A stretch of DNA of 45,020 nucleotides, from the NCBI GenBank assembly GCA_964501065.1, contig CAZCRF010000014.1:1-45020 (forward strand). The letters are read 5' to 3'. The DNA is from Hallerella sp964501065. GTDB taxonomy: Bacteria > Fibrobacterota > Fibrobacteria > Fibrobacterales > Fibrobacteraceae. Each line of letters begins with the position of its first letter. The first letter of the stretch is position 1. Under the pieces are notes generated by a model. That model saw only the letters and a program-made list of their open reading frames with translations, was not told where the DNA came from and did no database searches. Below, piece after piece: positions 1-8,800 of the stretch. A program made the position numbers and the translations under genes.

Positions 1-52
1 TGGAAAAGCCCACTTTTTGCGCATGAATTTACAGAAAAGGACTTGCCTAATC
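1..52. repeat. Left copy of 52-bp inverted repeat shared by both window ends
   Basis: Bases 1-52 are exactly the reverse complement of 44968-45019. Identity stops abruptly at base 53. On the left the repeat lies inside the sacsin-like gene, and on the right inside the Hsp70-like gene, in opposite coding sense. An assembly break at a shared k-mer or an inverted chimera is the simplest reading. Confidence 0.9.
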
Positions 53-1223
53 TTCGGAATTCGTCGAGAATTTTGTCGTAGAACGGCGCAAATATCGTTT
101 TCGGCTTTATTTTTGAACCATAATAACCAAACTCGTAACTGTAATAATTTTCCCAGCAAATCGGTACGATTTCAAGAATTTCATTCCCCATGGGCACTTT
201 GAACTTTCGCAAATAGACAAAGCAGTCCGCAGCGAGACGGGACAATTCATCCATCAGAAGCGCGTTGTGCCCTTCATTATCCTTGATGTGCTGGCGATCG
301 GGCGTGAGCAAGAACGGCGCATGGAGGATGAATTTCAAATCCGTATTTTCCTTCGTTTCAAAGAAGCAGTAAGCGAAGTTTTCCAATGGAATCAGGCGGC
401 CGTCGTCCACGCCGAATCCAATCGAGATTTTTCCCATTTTCGTTTGGCGGGAAAACAGCCACAGTTTCCGCTTTTGCTCAGAACTTTCGCGAGAAAGAGT
501 CACAAGCTCGGCAATCGTGCCATCGCCAACCGATTTCTTTTTTGCAACCGTTTTGACAAATTCCCCCGATAAAGATTCTCCTGAAAAAGCATAGCGCACC
601 TTTTTCAGGTTGTTCAAGAACAAGACCGGATTCTGCATCTCGGCGATTTGCCTCTGGATTTCTTCATACGCTTTCTCGGGAGATTTTTCACGCTTGTTGA
701 ACGGCAAGACAAAAAGAGTCTCTTTGCCGTTCCAGTCCGGACTGGAATCCGACAAGAGTTCCGGCACGATTTTTTCTGTAATCCGAAAGCAGATGTTCGG
801 GTCATAGATTTGCGGCGAATCCGTGTAGACGAAAACCGACTTGAATCCAATTCCAAATTTTCCAATGGAATTGCCGCACTTTTCGTCCGATTTACTAGAA
901 AAACCGCCGGCAGTGATGGAATTGACGCTTCCGAGTCTGCCATTTTTTCGATCTTCCTCTACCGAATCGGGGTTCGAAATCGAAAAGCGTTTGCTTCCAT
1001 TGTGGCGAAAGAGAAGCCTATCTTCAAAAAGTTCGAACGAAGCCTCCGTCGCTCCCGCATCGTCCGCATTCTGCAACAGCTCGTAAACAAAGTGGGCGGA
1101 TTCCTTGTACATATCGACGATACGCTCCCACACGCCTTGAAACTCCGGTTTGGCAAAGGTTTTGGCGTCCTCTTTTCGACTGGCGCTCAACTGCTCAAAC
1201 CAAGCTATTTCCTGATGATTCAT
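1..1223 (-). CDS. Sacsin-like GHKL ATPase, N-terminal part (3' end cut by the left edge)
   Basis: An open frame of about 407 codons starts at the ATG at 1223 behind a perfect AGGAGG site (1228-1233) and has no stop before the window edge, so the gene is truncated at its 3' end. The N-terminus carries GHKL (Hsp90/histidine-kinase fold) ATP-binding motifs: an N-box ELLQNADDA at about residues 47-55 and a glycine lid box GKFGIGFKS at about 116-124. This layout is typical of the sacsin N-terminal ATPase-like family, which consists of large proteins often found in accessory or defence islands with poorly known roles. No signal peptide is seen, so it is probably cytoplasmic. The last 52 bases coincide with a repeat shared with the opposite window end, so the final ~17 residues may not belong to the true protein. 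ATPase fold is confident; function is unknown. Confidence 0.8.
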   Translation of the reverse strand, partial: MNHQEIAWFEQLSASRKEDAKTFAKPEFQGVWERIVDMYKESAHFVYELLQNADDAGATEASFELFEDRLLFRHNGSKRFSISNPDSVEEDRKNGRLGSVNSITAGGFSSKSDEKCGNSIGKFGIGFKSVFVYTDSPQIYDPNICFRITEKIVPELLSDSSPDWNGKETLFVLPFNKREKSPEKAYEEIQRQIAEMQNPVLFLNNLKKVRYAFSGESLSGEFVKTVAKKKSVGDGTIAELVTLSRESSEQKRKLWLFSRQTKMGKISIGFGVDDGRLIPLENFAYCFFETKENTDLKFILHAPFLLTPDRQHIKDNEGHNALLMDELSRLAADCFVYLRKFKVPMGNEILEIVPICWENYYSYEFGYYGSKIKPKTIFAPFYDKILDEFRRLGKSFSVNSCAKSGLF

Positions 1224-1360
1224 GCAACCTCCTCAAAACAGACCGGGCAAAAATCGTTCTGTTTTTCGGAAGAACGTAAAAAAAAAATAAGCTTTGTCAA
1301 GATGCCGAATCCGAAATTACAGCGGCCGGGAATTTGCCGTCAAAGCGCCTCCGCTTTCCC

Positions 1361-1395
1361 AAAAGAAAAGGCGCGGTCTCGCCAAGAGCCGCGCC
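1361..1395 (-). terminator. Rho-independent terminator of the mannanase gene
   Basis: On the minus strand, GGCGCGG pairs with CCGCGCC around a 12-base loop and is followed by TTTTCTTTT. It lies 37 bases after the mannanase stop codon. The rest of the 1224-1431 gap shows no gene. Confidence 0.7.
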
Positions 1396-1431
1396 GTTCC
1401 CGTACAAAGGAAAGCTTCTTGCCGCAGAAGG

Positions 1432-3045
1432 CTAAAGGTCCTTGATGACCATGATGCCGCTGCGCTCGATTTTCGGGAAGGGCTTCATGCCCTCGCCGCC
1501 ATTCCCCCTGTCCAAGACTTCGAGGAGTTCCCCCTTCGCGGAATAGAGGTGCAATTCCCACGGCCCCGCGGGCGCATTGAAGTAGCCGGAATTCTTTTGA
1601 ACGTTGCGTTGAAAGCTCTTGTTCAACCGATCCGCCACGCTGCGCGCCTGCACCAGGGAGACGTCCGACAAAGTCCACCCGACGGCACTCGCCCCCATGT
1701 CGAAAACCAGGACGGCATTTTCATCGGAAGGCTCCTTCATGGTGAACTTCCAGCTGAAATCCTGCCAACTGGTAGAAAGATCCAGGAAACGGCCGTTCGC
1801 ATAGGGGACGTATTCCTTGGAAGCGCGCTTGATGTCGACGTTCAAAGTACGAGGCTTGTCCGCCTTGGCGCGCATGCTGAAGACGTAAGTCACCCCGTTC
1901 CGCAAGGGAACCGTCTGCTTGAACTGCAAATTCCAAGTCTCCGTCCCCGGCTCCGAAATGTGAAAATGGACGGAACCGCCGCGGACTTCCGCCAAAGCCT
2001 TTCCGCCCCAAAAATCAGAGACCCAGCCGTCGAGATTTGCTGCAAAATCCCCATTTTCAATCAAGCTCCTTCCGCGATTGGAAGATCCCGTCGAATAATC
2101 CCCATTCTGGATGAACGACGGGATGACGCTCGTGTTCTGGATGCCCAGCGGACTGTCGATGCAAACCTCCCGTCCCCAGCCGACGAGAGTGTTGTAAGAG
2201 CTTCTCGTCGTCATGTCCATTTCCGGGCTGTCGAAATTCCCGGGTCCGAAGCTCCACGCGAGCCAGCCGATTTCCAAGCGTTCCGCTTCCGACATAATGA
2301 ATTTGTACGGAATTTCCCTCGCTCCGTTGACGGCGACGGGCGCAAACTCGCCGACAATCAAGGGGAGGTTCTTGGCAACGGAAGCCTCGAGGACTCCCGT
2401 AATCCTTTCTTGGACAGTCGCATAGCCCGTCTTCTTCGGATCATGACGCTCCGTCGGCCACCACATGTGAATGTCGAAAATCAAATTGTGTTCCGGGTCG
2501 AAGGAAATCAGGCGGTTCCCCTCATCCAAGAGGTTCTTCTCGCTTTGCCCCCAATTGTCCGCATCGATAATCAAGGGGACGCGGATTCCCGCCGCGCGCA
2601 TCCGGGTGATGGCCGCCGAATAGGCTTCGAAGAATTCCTCTCCGGGCATCTCCTCTGCGCCGATTTCGTTTCCGATGTTGACGAGCAAGTATTCCTGGTG
2701 GTCGCGAATCATCTGCAAAGTCTCTTCGCGCGTCCAATATTCCACAAGTTCCGGCAAGCGTTCCCACCTCCCCGTCGCATCGTGCAATTCGACGATGGGA
2801 ATCATGCCGTTTTCAATGCTTTCGTCCACCAAATGGTAAAGGTCGGAAACCCTCCCCCGCGTATTCCAGACGATGCGGACGCAATTCGCCCCGGTCTTTG
2901 CAATCTCGGGGATGGACTTCCCTTCGCGATCCGTCCAAATGAACATGTGGTTGATGCCGCGCAAGACAACCTTTTCATTGTCCTTGGAATAGAGAAACCT
3001 GCCTTGGACAAAAAAGCCCGGCTTAGAATTGCTGATTGTTTCCAT
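1432..3045 (-). CDS. GH5 subfamily 8-like endo-beta-1,4-mannanase with C-terminal sugar-binding domain
   Basis: Predicted to hydrolyse beta-mannan. The catalytic (beta/alpha)8 domain fills about residues 15-325 and shows GH5_8 landmarks: RGINH near the start, ELHDATG, the acid/base motif NIGNE, the IDADNWGQ segment, IHMWWP, the nucleophile motif VGEFAP, and GWLAWSFGPGN. A beta-rich module of about 140 residues resembling CBM4/9-type carbohydrate-binding domains follows, then a short tail (PWELHLYSAKGELLEV) that faintly resembles sorting or fibronectin-like tails. The ATG at 3045 is preferred because GAAGGAAG sits just upstream. An in-frame GTG at 3069, 8 bases after a CATATT box, is the alternative. 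Neither start gives a signal peptide, which is odd for a polysaccharidase. A terminator follows at 1361-1395. The family call is strong; the binding-module family is uncertain. Confidence 0.85.
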   Translation of the reverse strand: METISNSKPGFFVQGRFLYSKDNEKVVLRGINHMFIWTDREGKSIPEIAKTGANCVRIVWNTRGRVSDLYHLVDESIENGMIPIVELHDATGRWERLPELVEYWTREETLQMIRDHQEYLLVNIGNEIGAEEMPGEEFFEAYSAAITRMRAAGIRVPLIIDADNWGQSEKNLLDEGNRLISFDPEHNLIFDIHMWWPTERHDPKKTGYATVQERITGVLEASVAKNLPLIVGEFAPVAVNGAREIPYKFIMSEAERLEIGWLAWSFGPGNFDSPEMDMTTRSSYNTLVGWGREVCIDSPLGIQNTSVIPSFIQNGDYSTGSSNRGRSLIENGDFAANLDGWVSDFWGGKALAEVRGGSVHFHISEPGTETWNLQFKQTVPLRNGVTYVFSMRAKADKPRTLNVDIKRASKEYVPYANGRFLDLSTSWQDFSWKFTMKEPSDENAVLVFDMGASAVGWTLSDVSLVQARSVADRLNKSFQRNVQKNSGYFNAPAGPWELHLYSAKGELLEVLDRGNGGEGMKPFPKIERSGIMVIKDL

Positions 3046-3083
3046 TTCGCTTCCTTCGAAAAATTTCACCTTTCTAAAATATG

Positions 3084-3118
3084 AAAAAAAAGCGCAACGG
3101 GAGACCCGATCGCGCTTT
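3084..3118 (-). terminator. Terminator after the small lipoprotein gene
   Basis: The minus strand reads AAAGCGC, an inner CGGG/CCCG stem, then GCGC followed by eight T. It ends the lipoprotein transcript. A -10-like CATATT box for the mannanase gene begins directly after the T run. Confidence 0.7.
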
Positions 3119-3138
3119 CACCTGGGAAAATTCCCCGT

Positions 3139-3579
3139 TCAATTCACGTGGGATTCGAACGCATACTTTTCCCTGTAATAGCTCAGCATTTCGTCGGCAT
3201 TGTGGAACGAGCCGTGACGGACGGCGTTCCGGACTTCCGGATCCGTGCGGACCAACTTGCGGAGGCGGGAATCCACGTCGCGGAAAAAGAGGTCGTTCGA
3301 CGCCTGGTCAATCTGCTTTTGGCTGTAATTCATGTGGTAACGCCGTTCGAGCATTTGGAACAGCTCCGTCTGGCATTGGTTCTCGGGAGGGTTCTTCTCC
3401 AAAACCGGCGCATAGCACTGGGAAATGTAGGACTTCTTGAGATCGACAATCATCCGGTCGATTTTGGGGATGTTGCGGGAACTGTCCGAATGGGAAGCCA
3501 TTTCCGCTTTCGGAAGGGTGGAAGAACACGCGGCGAGAAGCGCTACCGCAAACAGGAAAGCCAAACGACGACACATCAT
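3139..3579 (-). CDS. Small lipoprotein of unknown function
   Basis: A 146-aa protein with a type II signal peptide: Met-Met-Cys-Arg-Arg, a hydrophobic stretch, and lipobox LLAAC with the lipidated Cys at about residue 18, followed by a Ser-rich linker. The mature part is mainly helical and charged, with two cysteines at about 60-75 (SQCYAP and NQCQTE) that could form a disulfide. AAAGGAG precedes the start. It stands between an M23 endopeptidase and a mannanase, and its own terminator follows. I recognise no family. Attachment to a periplasmic membrane leaflet is an inference from the lipobox. Confidence 0.75.
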   Translation of the reverse strand: MMCRRLAFLFAVALLAACSSTLPKAEMASHSDSSRNIPKIDRMIVDLKKSYISQCYAPVLEKNPPENQCQTELFQMLERRYHMNYSQKQIDQASNDLFFRDVDSRLRKLVRTDPEVRNAVRHGSFHNADEMLSYYREKYAFESHVN

Positions 3580-3658
3580 AATTTCTCCTTTACATATCCC
3601 GATCCGAAGCCAAATTTACCAAAAATTTAGCCCCTCGTCCGCCGCCGTTTGCCACTTT

Positions 3659-5038
3659 TCACTTACTTTCCAAGAACCATGTGACGGGATTCACAACCGA
3701 GTAACGCATGTTCCCCAAACGCTTTTTGCCGCGCTTGTCGACCCGACCCGTGACAATGTGGACGTGCGGCCCCGTCGAGTGCCCCGACATGCCCACCGTC
3801 GCCACGGGGTCGCCCTGCATCACGTTCTGCCCGTTCAAATAGAACAGCTGGTCGCAGTGCATGAAGAGGATGACGCGCGTCCCGTCCGAAATCCCGATGA
3901 CGATGCCGCCCCGATTGTCCTTGAACGTCCACGCCTTTCCGCTGAACGGCGAAAGGATCCGCGTCCCGAAGCGGCCGGCGACGTCCCAAGCGGGATGCAG
4001 GCGGTGTTCCGCAGTCGCCGTCGGATGGTAAAGCTCCGTCACATAAGAAACGCTATCCGACAGGATTCCCGTGAAATACTTCCACGCGGGCGCAATGGAA
4101 TCGTATGCGGGGTTTTCAATCCGCTCCGGGATGGAAAACCTGATGGAAGTCCCTTCAGGCGGAACGTGCAAACCTCCCTTTTTCCAAGAATCCGGAGCGA
4201 AGCCGTTCTTGTCCAAAGTCTCCGCGATGTAGTCTTGCAACAAGGAATCCGTCGTCACGACGGCCGCGAATCGCCCCACGGCATAGCGCGCGATGCGCTC
4301 CAAGGTTTCCGAGCCTCCAAAGACATAATCGAAATAGGGAGCCGCGGCATACACCGAAAGCTCGGACTTGACGCTCCGGAACGGCAACGGGTGCGAAGCG
4401 AGATCCAGCGGCCAAAGGAAAGGCAGCACGGCGACCGCCGCGCACAGGGGAAGGAACACGCGGCGAAATACCCGAGAAAACCCCTCCAGCCTGTTTTCCG
4501 AAAGGATCTTGCATTCGAGGAGAGTGGTGAACCGCTTCGCGGCGTCCGCCGGGAAACTTTTCACGTCAGAGGCCGAGTTCCACTTTTCCCCGTAGGATTT
4601 TTTCGCTTCTCGGAAAAGCTTCGGGAACCGCTTCTTATCCGGCAGCCCGGAAATCCACCAGAAGAATCCGGACGGGTAAGGGGAAAGGGCCTCCAGATCG
4701 GAAAGGGTCTCGCCGTCCGGGAAATTTCCCGAAGCGTCGGCGAGGACGATCGCCATCCGCATCGAACCCAAGAGCTTCAACGCTTCGCCGGACAAAGTCC
4801 CGCGGAACACGATGAACAGGCAGCGCAAGTTCCCCGCCTTCAGCGCCTCTCGGGAACGGTGCAAAAAATCGACAGCCCCGCCGGAACGGGCGGAAAACTC
4901 TTGAAACGAAAAGCGCGCCTCCCCGCAGAGGGAACGCGCAAAAGCCGAAAGGTCTTCTTGTATGCGGGAATTTTCCGAAGCGACAATCCCCACCAAGGAG
5001 CCGCGGGCGACCAGGGAGTCGAGGACTTTGCGGCGCAT
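3659..5038 (-). CDS. Membrane-anchored M23 family metallopeptidase
   Basis: A 459-aa protein. The N-terminal ~185 residues look cytoplasmic and are not recognised. One transmembrane helix follows at about 190-210 (LPLCAAVAVLPFLWPL). The periplasmic part ends in a LytM/peptidase M23 domain at about 340-450. The zinc-ligand motifs are present: HPAWD (first His and Asp) and GHSTGPHVHI (HxH). M23 enzymes cut peptide cross-links of peptidoglycan, or act as amidase activators when the zinc site is degenerate; here the ligands appear intact. It lies 12 bases downstream of the 145-aa gene and is probably co-transcribed with it. The N-terminal cytoplasmic region is unusual for this family and could be regulatory. 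Confidence 0.85.
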   Translation of the reverse strand: MRRKVLDSLVARGSLVGIVASENSRIQEDLSAFARSLCGEARFSFQEFSARSGGAVDFLHRSREALKAGNLRCLFIVFRGTLSGEALKLLGSMRMAIVLADASGNFPDGETLSDLEALSPYPSGFFWWISGLPDKKRFPKLFREAKKSYGEKWNSASDVKSFPADAAKRFTTLLECKILSENRLEGFSRVFRRVFLPLCAAVAVLPFLWPLDLASHPLPFRSVKSELSVYAAAPYFDYVFGGSETLERIARYAVGRFAAVVTTDSLLQDYIAETLDKNGFAPDSWKKGGLHVPPEGTSIRFSIPERIENPAYDSIAPAWKYFTGILSDSVSYVTELYHPTATAEHRLHPAWDVAGRFGTRILSPFSGKAWTFKDNRGGIVIGISDGTRVILFMHCDQLFYLNGQNVMQGDPVATVGMSGHSTGPHVHIVTGRVDKRGKKRLGNMRYSVVNPVTWFLESK

Positions 5039-5050
5039 GCACCCAAAAAA

Positions 5051-5488
5051 TCAGGCGGCGGAGTTCTTCGACGGAATCTTGCACGCGCAACGCGGATAAG
5101 AATGCATCTGCGGCGGTGCGGCGACAAACTTTTCAATCATCGAATAGAGCTCTTCCGAAGAGGCGTTCGGCGTAATCACCACTTCCTGTCCGCGGAAGGA
5201 GCTGCGCCCCTTGAGCGGTTCAAAACGGTGCGAACGGCTGACGACGGCGAGCGGCACGGATTCCAAGACGGGGAGCAAGTCGAAATAGCGGAACAGGCTG
5301 AAATTCTTCTGCCACGTGTTGCGCTCCACCAAAAGCCCGTGCGTATTCTCCGGAAAGCCCTTCGCCTGCAAGAGCGCCTCGCCCGACATGGTCACCAATT
5401 CGTGGTTCGTGGGGAAATTGTTTACAAAAGCGGCGTAGTCGAATCCGCCTTTCAGATAAATATCGTCGCAGAGGAATACAAATTTCAT
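5051..5488 (-). CDS. Conserved-looking protein of unknown function (145 aa)
   Basis: Starts with ATG at 5488 (MKFVFLCDD). The frame is open further upstream, but that part lacks protein-like composition. Alternating hydrophobic strands (KFVFLCDD, HGLLVER, VPLAVVSRSH, QEVVITPN) and helices suggest a small alpha/beta fold, perhaps like a response-regulator receiver or a Rossmann-type domain. The C-terminus has a Cys-rich end (YPRCACK). No signal peptide. A -10-like TATCTT (5525-5520, minus strand) gives a leader of about 25 bases. It appears to be the first gene of an operon with the M23 endopeptidase. Function unknown. Confidence 0.65.
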   Translation of the reverse strand: MKFVFLCDDIYLKGGFDYAAFVNNFPTNHELVTMSGEALLQAKGFPENTHGLLVERNTWQKNFSLFRYFDLLPVLESVPLAVVSRSHRFEPLKGRSSFRGQEVVITPNASSEELYSMIEKFVAAPPQMHSYPRCACKIPSKNSAA

Positions 5489-5643
5489 AGAGAATCCCGT
5501 TGTTGAACAATTTTTCGTCAAGATAGATAATTTTTTTGGGTTTGTCACGCGGCCCGTCCCTTTTCAAACCGTCCCGGAAAAGTTTTTAAGTTTTTGCCTT
5601 TCAACAAGTTGCAAAAGAATCCGCCCCGTTTTCCGCGCCTTGG

Positions 5644-5669
5644 GGGAAATTTCGTCCCGAAAATTTCCC
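5644..5669. repeat. Near-perfect palindrome upstream of the giant repeat gene
   Basis: GGGAAATTTCG, then TCC, then CGAAAATTTCCC, with one bulged base. There is no T run, so it is unlikely to be a terminator. It could be a binding site for a dimeric regulator acting on either flanking promoter. The rest of 5489-5700 holds no gene I can support. Confidence 0.4.
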
Positions 5670-5724
5670 TTCCCGACCCCGGGTTTATTCAAAAAAAACA
5701 GCCCCGTTATGTAAAGAAAAACTT

Positions 5725-5857
5725 TATATTTGGTGACAAGCATCACTTTTGCCCAAAAGGCGGAAGCGATGATTGGATGTGTAGTGTATTCGAGCCGTTG
5801 AACCGCCTGTCGCAGTCCGACGACCCGAGGGAAAAAAGATCTTAGTGGAGATCGTCA
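5725..5857 (+). promoter_or_regulatory. -10-like box and structured ~120-nt leader of the giant repeat gene
   Basis: TATATT at 5725-5730 predicts transcription from about 5737 and an untranslated leader of about 120 bases. The leader can fold into successive hairpins: GTGA/TCAC, AGGCGG/CCGCCT enclosing about 40 bases, GTCG/CGAC, and GATCT/AGATC. The last one encloses the likely ribosome site GTGGAG just before the ATG. I do not recognise a known riboswitch class. Control by folding is only a possibility. Confidence 0.4.
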
Positions 5858-8800
5858 ATGAGTCAAAAGAAATCAGTCACCGCGCTGTTCCTCGCCGCAG
5901 GCTTCCTTGCATCGAACGCCTTCGCGCAGGACGCGGCGCCGGCAACCGAAAACAACCCTCCCTCCTTGAACGGGATTCCCGGGGAATCCATCCAGGAGGG
6001 CGGCAAATTCGCCCCCATCAAACTAGACGATTATGTCGATGACCCCGAGGACAAGCCGGCCACCTTGCGCTGGAAGATTACGGGGAACAAGGATTTGCTA
6101 GTCTCCGAATCCAACCGGATCGTCACCATCAAGACGCCGAACGAATACTGGAACGGCTCGGAAGACTTGACCTTCACGGTCACGGATCCGAAAGGGGCGT
6201 CCAGTTCCGAGACTGTGACATTTACTGTCGAATCCGTCAACAACCCGCCGGTCGTGTCGAAGATTCCGGACCAGACGGTCGACGAGGGCAAGAAGTTCTC
6301 GCCGATCAAGCTCGACGATTACGTCAAGGATCCCGACCATCCCAAAGACCAGATTACGTGGGAATACGAGCTCACGCCCATAGCGAAGGAACAGGCGGAG
6401 GGAGAACTTTCCGTCGAAATTTCCAAGGACCGGATTGCAAACGTCGTCATTCCCGACACAAACTGGTTCGGCGCCTATAAAATCACGTTCATCGCGACGG
6501 ACGCCGAATACGCGTCGGACAAGACCTCGGCGAACTTCACGGTCAAATCCGTGAACGACCCGCCCATTGTACAAAAGGCCCCGGATCAGACCATCAACGA
6601 AAAGGAACAGTTCGAAGCCATCAACCTTTCGGACTTGGTGAGCGACGTCGATGACGACGTTTCGAAAATCAAGTGGTCCGTGGAGGGCGGCAAGGAGCTG
6701 AAGGTCAAAATCGACAAATACAACGTTGCGGAAATCGTCATTCCGAACGAGAACTGGAACGGCGCGCCGGAGACCTTCACCTTCACGGCGACAGACCCGC
6801 ACGGGGCGAAGGCCAGCTTCAAGACGACCTTCACCGTCAAGTCCGTGAACGACCCTCCCGAATTCGTCGAGCAGATTCCCGACCAAGACATCCAGGAAAA
6901 GCAACAGTTCAAGCCGATTGAACTCGACAAATACGTCAAGGACATCGACCACAAGTTCGAACAGCTGAAGTGGGAATTCTCCGGCAACAAGGACTTGAAG
7001 GTGCAACTTTCCGGCAAAGTCGCCAAGATTCTCATCCCGAACGCCCTGTGGAACGGCTCGGAGACGATTACGTTCAAAGTGACGGACCCCGAAGGGGCTT
7101 CCGCCGAGACGCAGGCGAGCTTCACGGTCGAATCCGTGAACGACCCGCCGAAAATCATCAAGCAGATTCCCGCACAGACGATTGACGAAAAGAAGCAGTT
7201 CGCCAAGATAAACTTGGACGAATTCGTCAAGGACGACGACCACAAGAACGAAGAGCTTTCTTGGGAAGTCGAAGTCAAGAGCGTCGGCAAGGAACACCCG
7301 GCCGGTCCGCTGAGCGTCAACATCGACGACAAGCACGTCGCCACCGTGGAAATTCCGGACACTTACTGGAACGGTTCCGCAGTCGCCACCTTCAAGGTGA
7401 CGGATCCCGAAGGCGCAGAAGCGAAGCAAGACGTGAAGTTCACCGTCCGCTCCATCAACGACATCCCGGTCTTCAAGAAAATTCCGGACATGACGATTGA
7501 CGAAAAGACGGAATTCGACGCCATCGCGCTCGACGATTACCTTTCCGATGCGGACCACGACCTTTCGCAGTTGAAGATTGCCGTTTCCGGAAACAAGGAT
7601 TTGAAAGTCTCCGTCGACAACAACCGCATAGTGACCATCAAGACGCCGAACATCGATTGGAACGGCTCGGAAAAGGTGACGTTCACGGCGACGGATCCCG
7701 AAGGCGGCAAGGCCTCGGCCACGGTACAACTCACGGTGAAGTCGATAAACGACCCGCCGGTGATGAAGGACATCCCCGACCAGACCATTCAAGAAAAGCA
7801 GGAGTTCAAGCCGATTGAACTCGACAAGTTCGTCTCGGACATCGACCACCCGGCGAACAAGCTCAAGTGGACAATCACCGGGAACAAGGACATCAAGGTG
7901 TCTCTCGACGCAAACCGCAAGGCCACCTTCTCCCTCCCGAGCAAATATTGGAACGGTTCGGAAGCCATCACGTTCAAGGTGACGGACCCCGAAGGCGCAT
8001 CCGACGAGCGCACGGTCAACTTCACTGTCGAATCCGTGAACGACTCGCCCGAATTCACAAAGCAGATTCAAGACCAGACCATTCAAGAAAAGGCGCAGTT
8101 CAAACCGGTGAACTTGGGCGAAATCATCAAGGACCCGGATCACAAGCCGACCGATTTGACTCTGGACATTTCCGTGAAAGCAGCCCCGGGTTCCCCGAAA
8201 GGCACGGAAGCGGAACTCCAGGTGAACGTCGACGCCAAGATGGTCGCCACCATCGTCATCCCGAACAAATACTGGAACGGCTCGAACGTCGTGACCTACA
8301 CCGTGACGGATCCCGAAGGCGCAAAGGCGACGGCGACCGCCACATACACGGTAGTCTCCGTGAACGACCCGCCCGTCTTGAAGGAAATCAAATCCCAGAC
8401 GATTGACGAAAAGGCGCAGTTCGCCCCCATCAACCTGGCGGAACTCGCAAGTGACCCGGACCATTCCTTTGACAAGCTCAAATGGACGATTTCCGGCAAC
8501 AAGGACTTGAAGGTGAACATCGACAAGGCGGGGACCGCCACCGTGGCCATCCCGGACAAGCTTTGGAACGGCTCCGAAAAAATCACGTTCACCGTCACCG
8601 ACCCCGAAGGCGCATCGGCCAAGCAGACAGCCGTGTTCACGGTGAAGTCGATAAACGATCCGCCGGTGATGAAGGACATCCCGAGCCAGACCATCAAGGA
8701 AAAGCAGGAGTTCAAGCCGATTGAACTCGACAAGTTCGTCTCGGATTTGGACCACCCGAACGCCAAGCTCAGCTGGAACGTCACGGGCAACAAGGACCTC

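Noticed and set aside
1294..3084. 596-codon plus-strand open frame
   Set aside because: Runs opposite the mannanase, whose catalytic motifs are clear; composition is Arg/Pro-rich and non-protein-like.
3437..5506. 689-codon plus-strand open frame
   Set aside because: Opposite the M23 endopeptidase and its neighbours; no motif, Arg-rich.
5731..5857. Known riboswitch (cyclic-di-GMP, fluoride, preQ1) in the leader of the repeat gene
   Set aside because: I compared the conserved cores I know and found none; only generic hairpins are visible.
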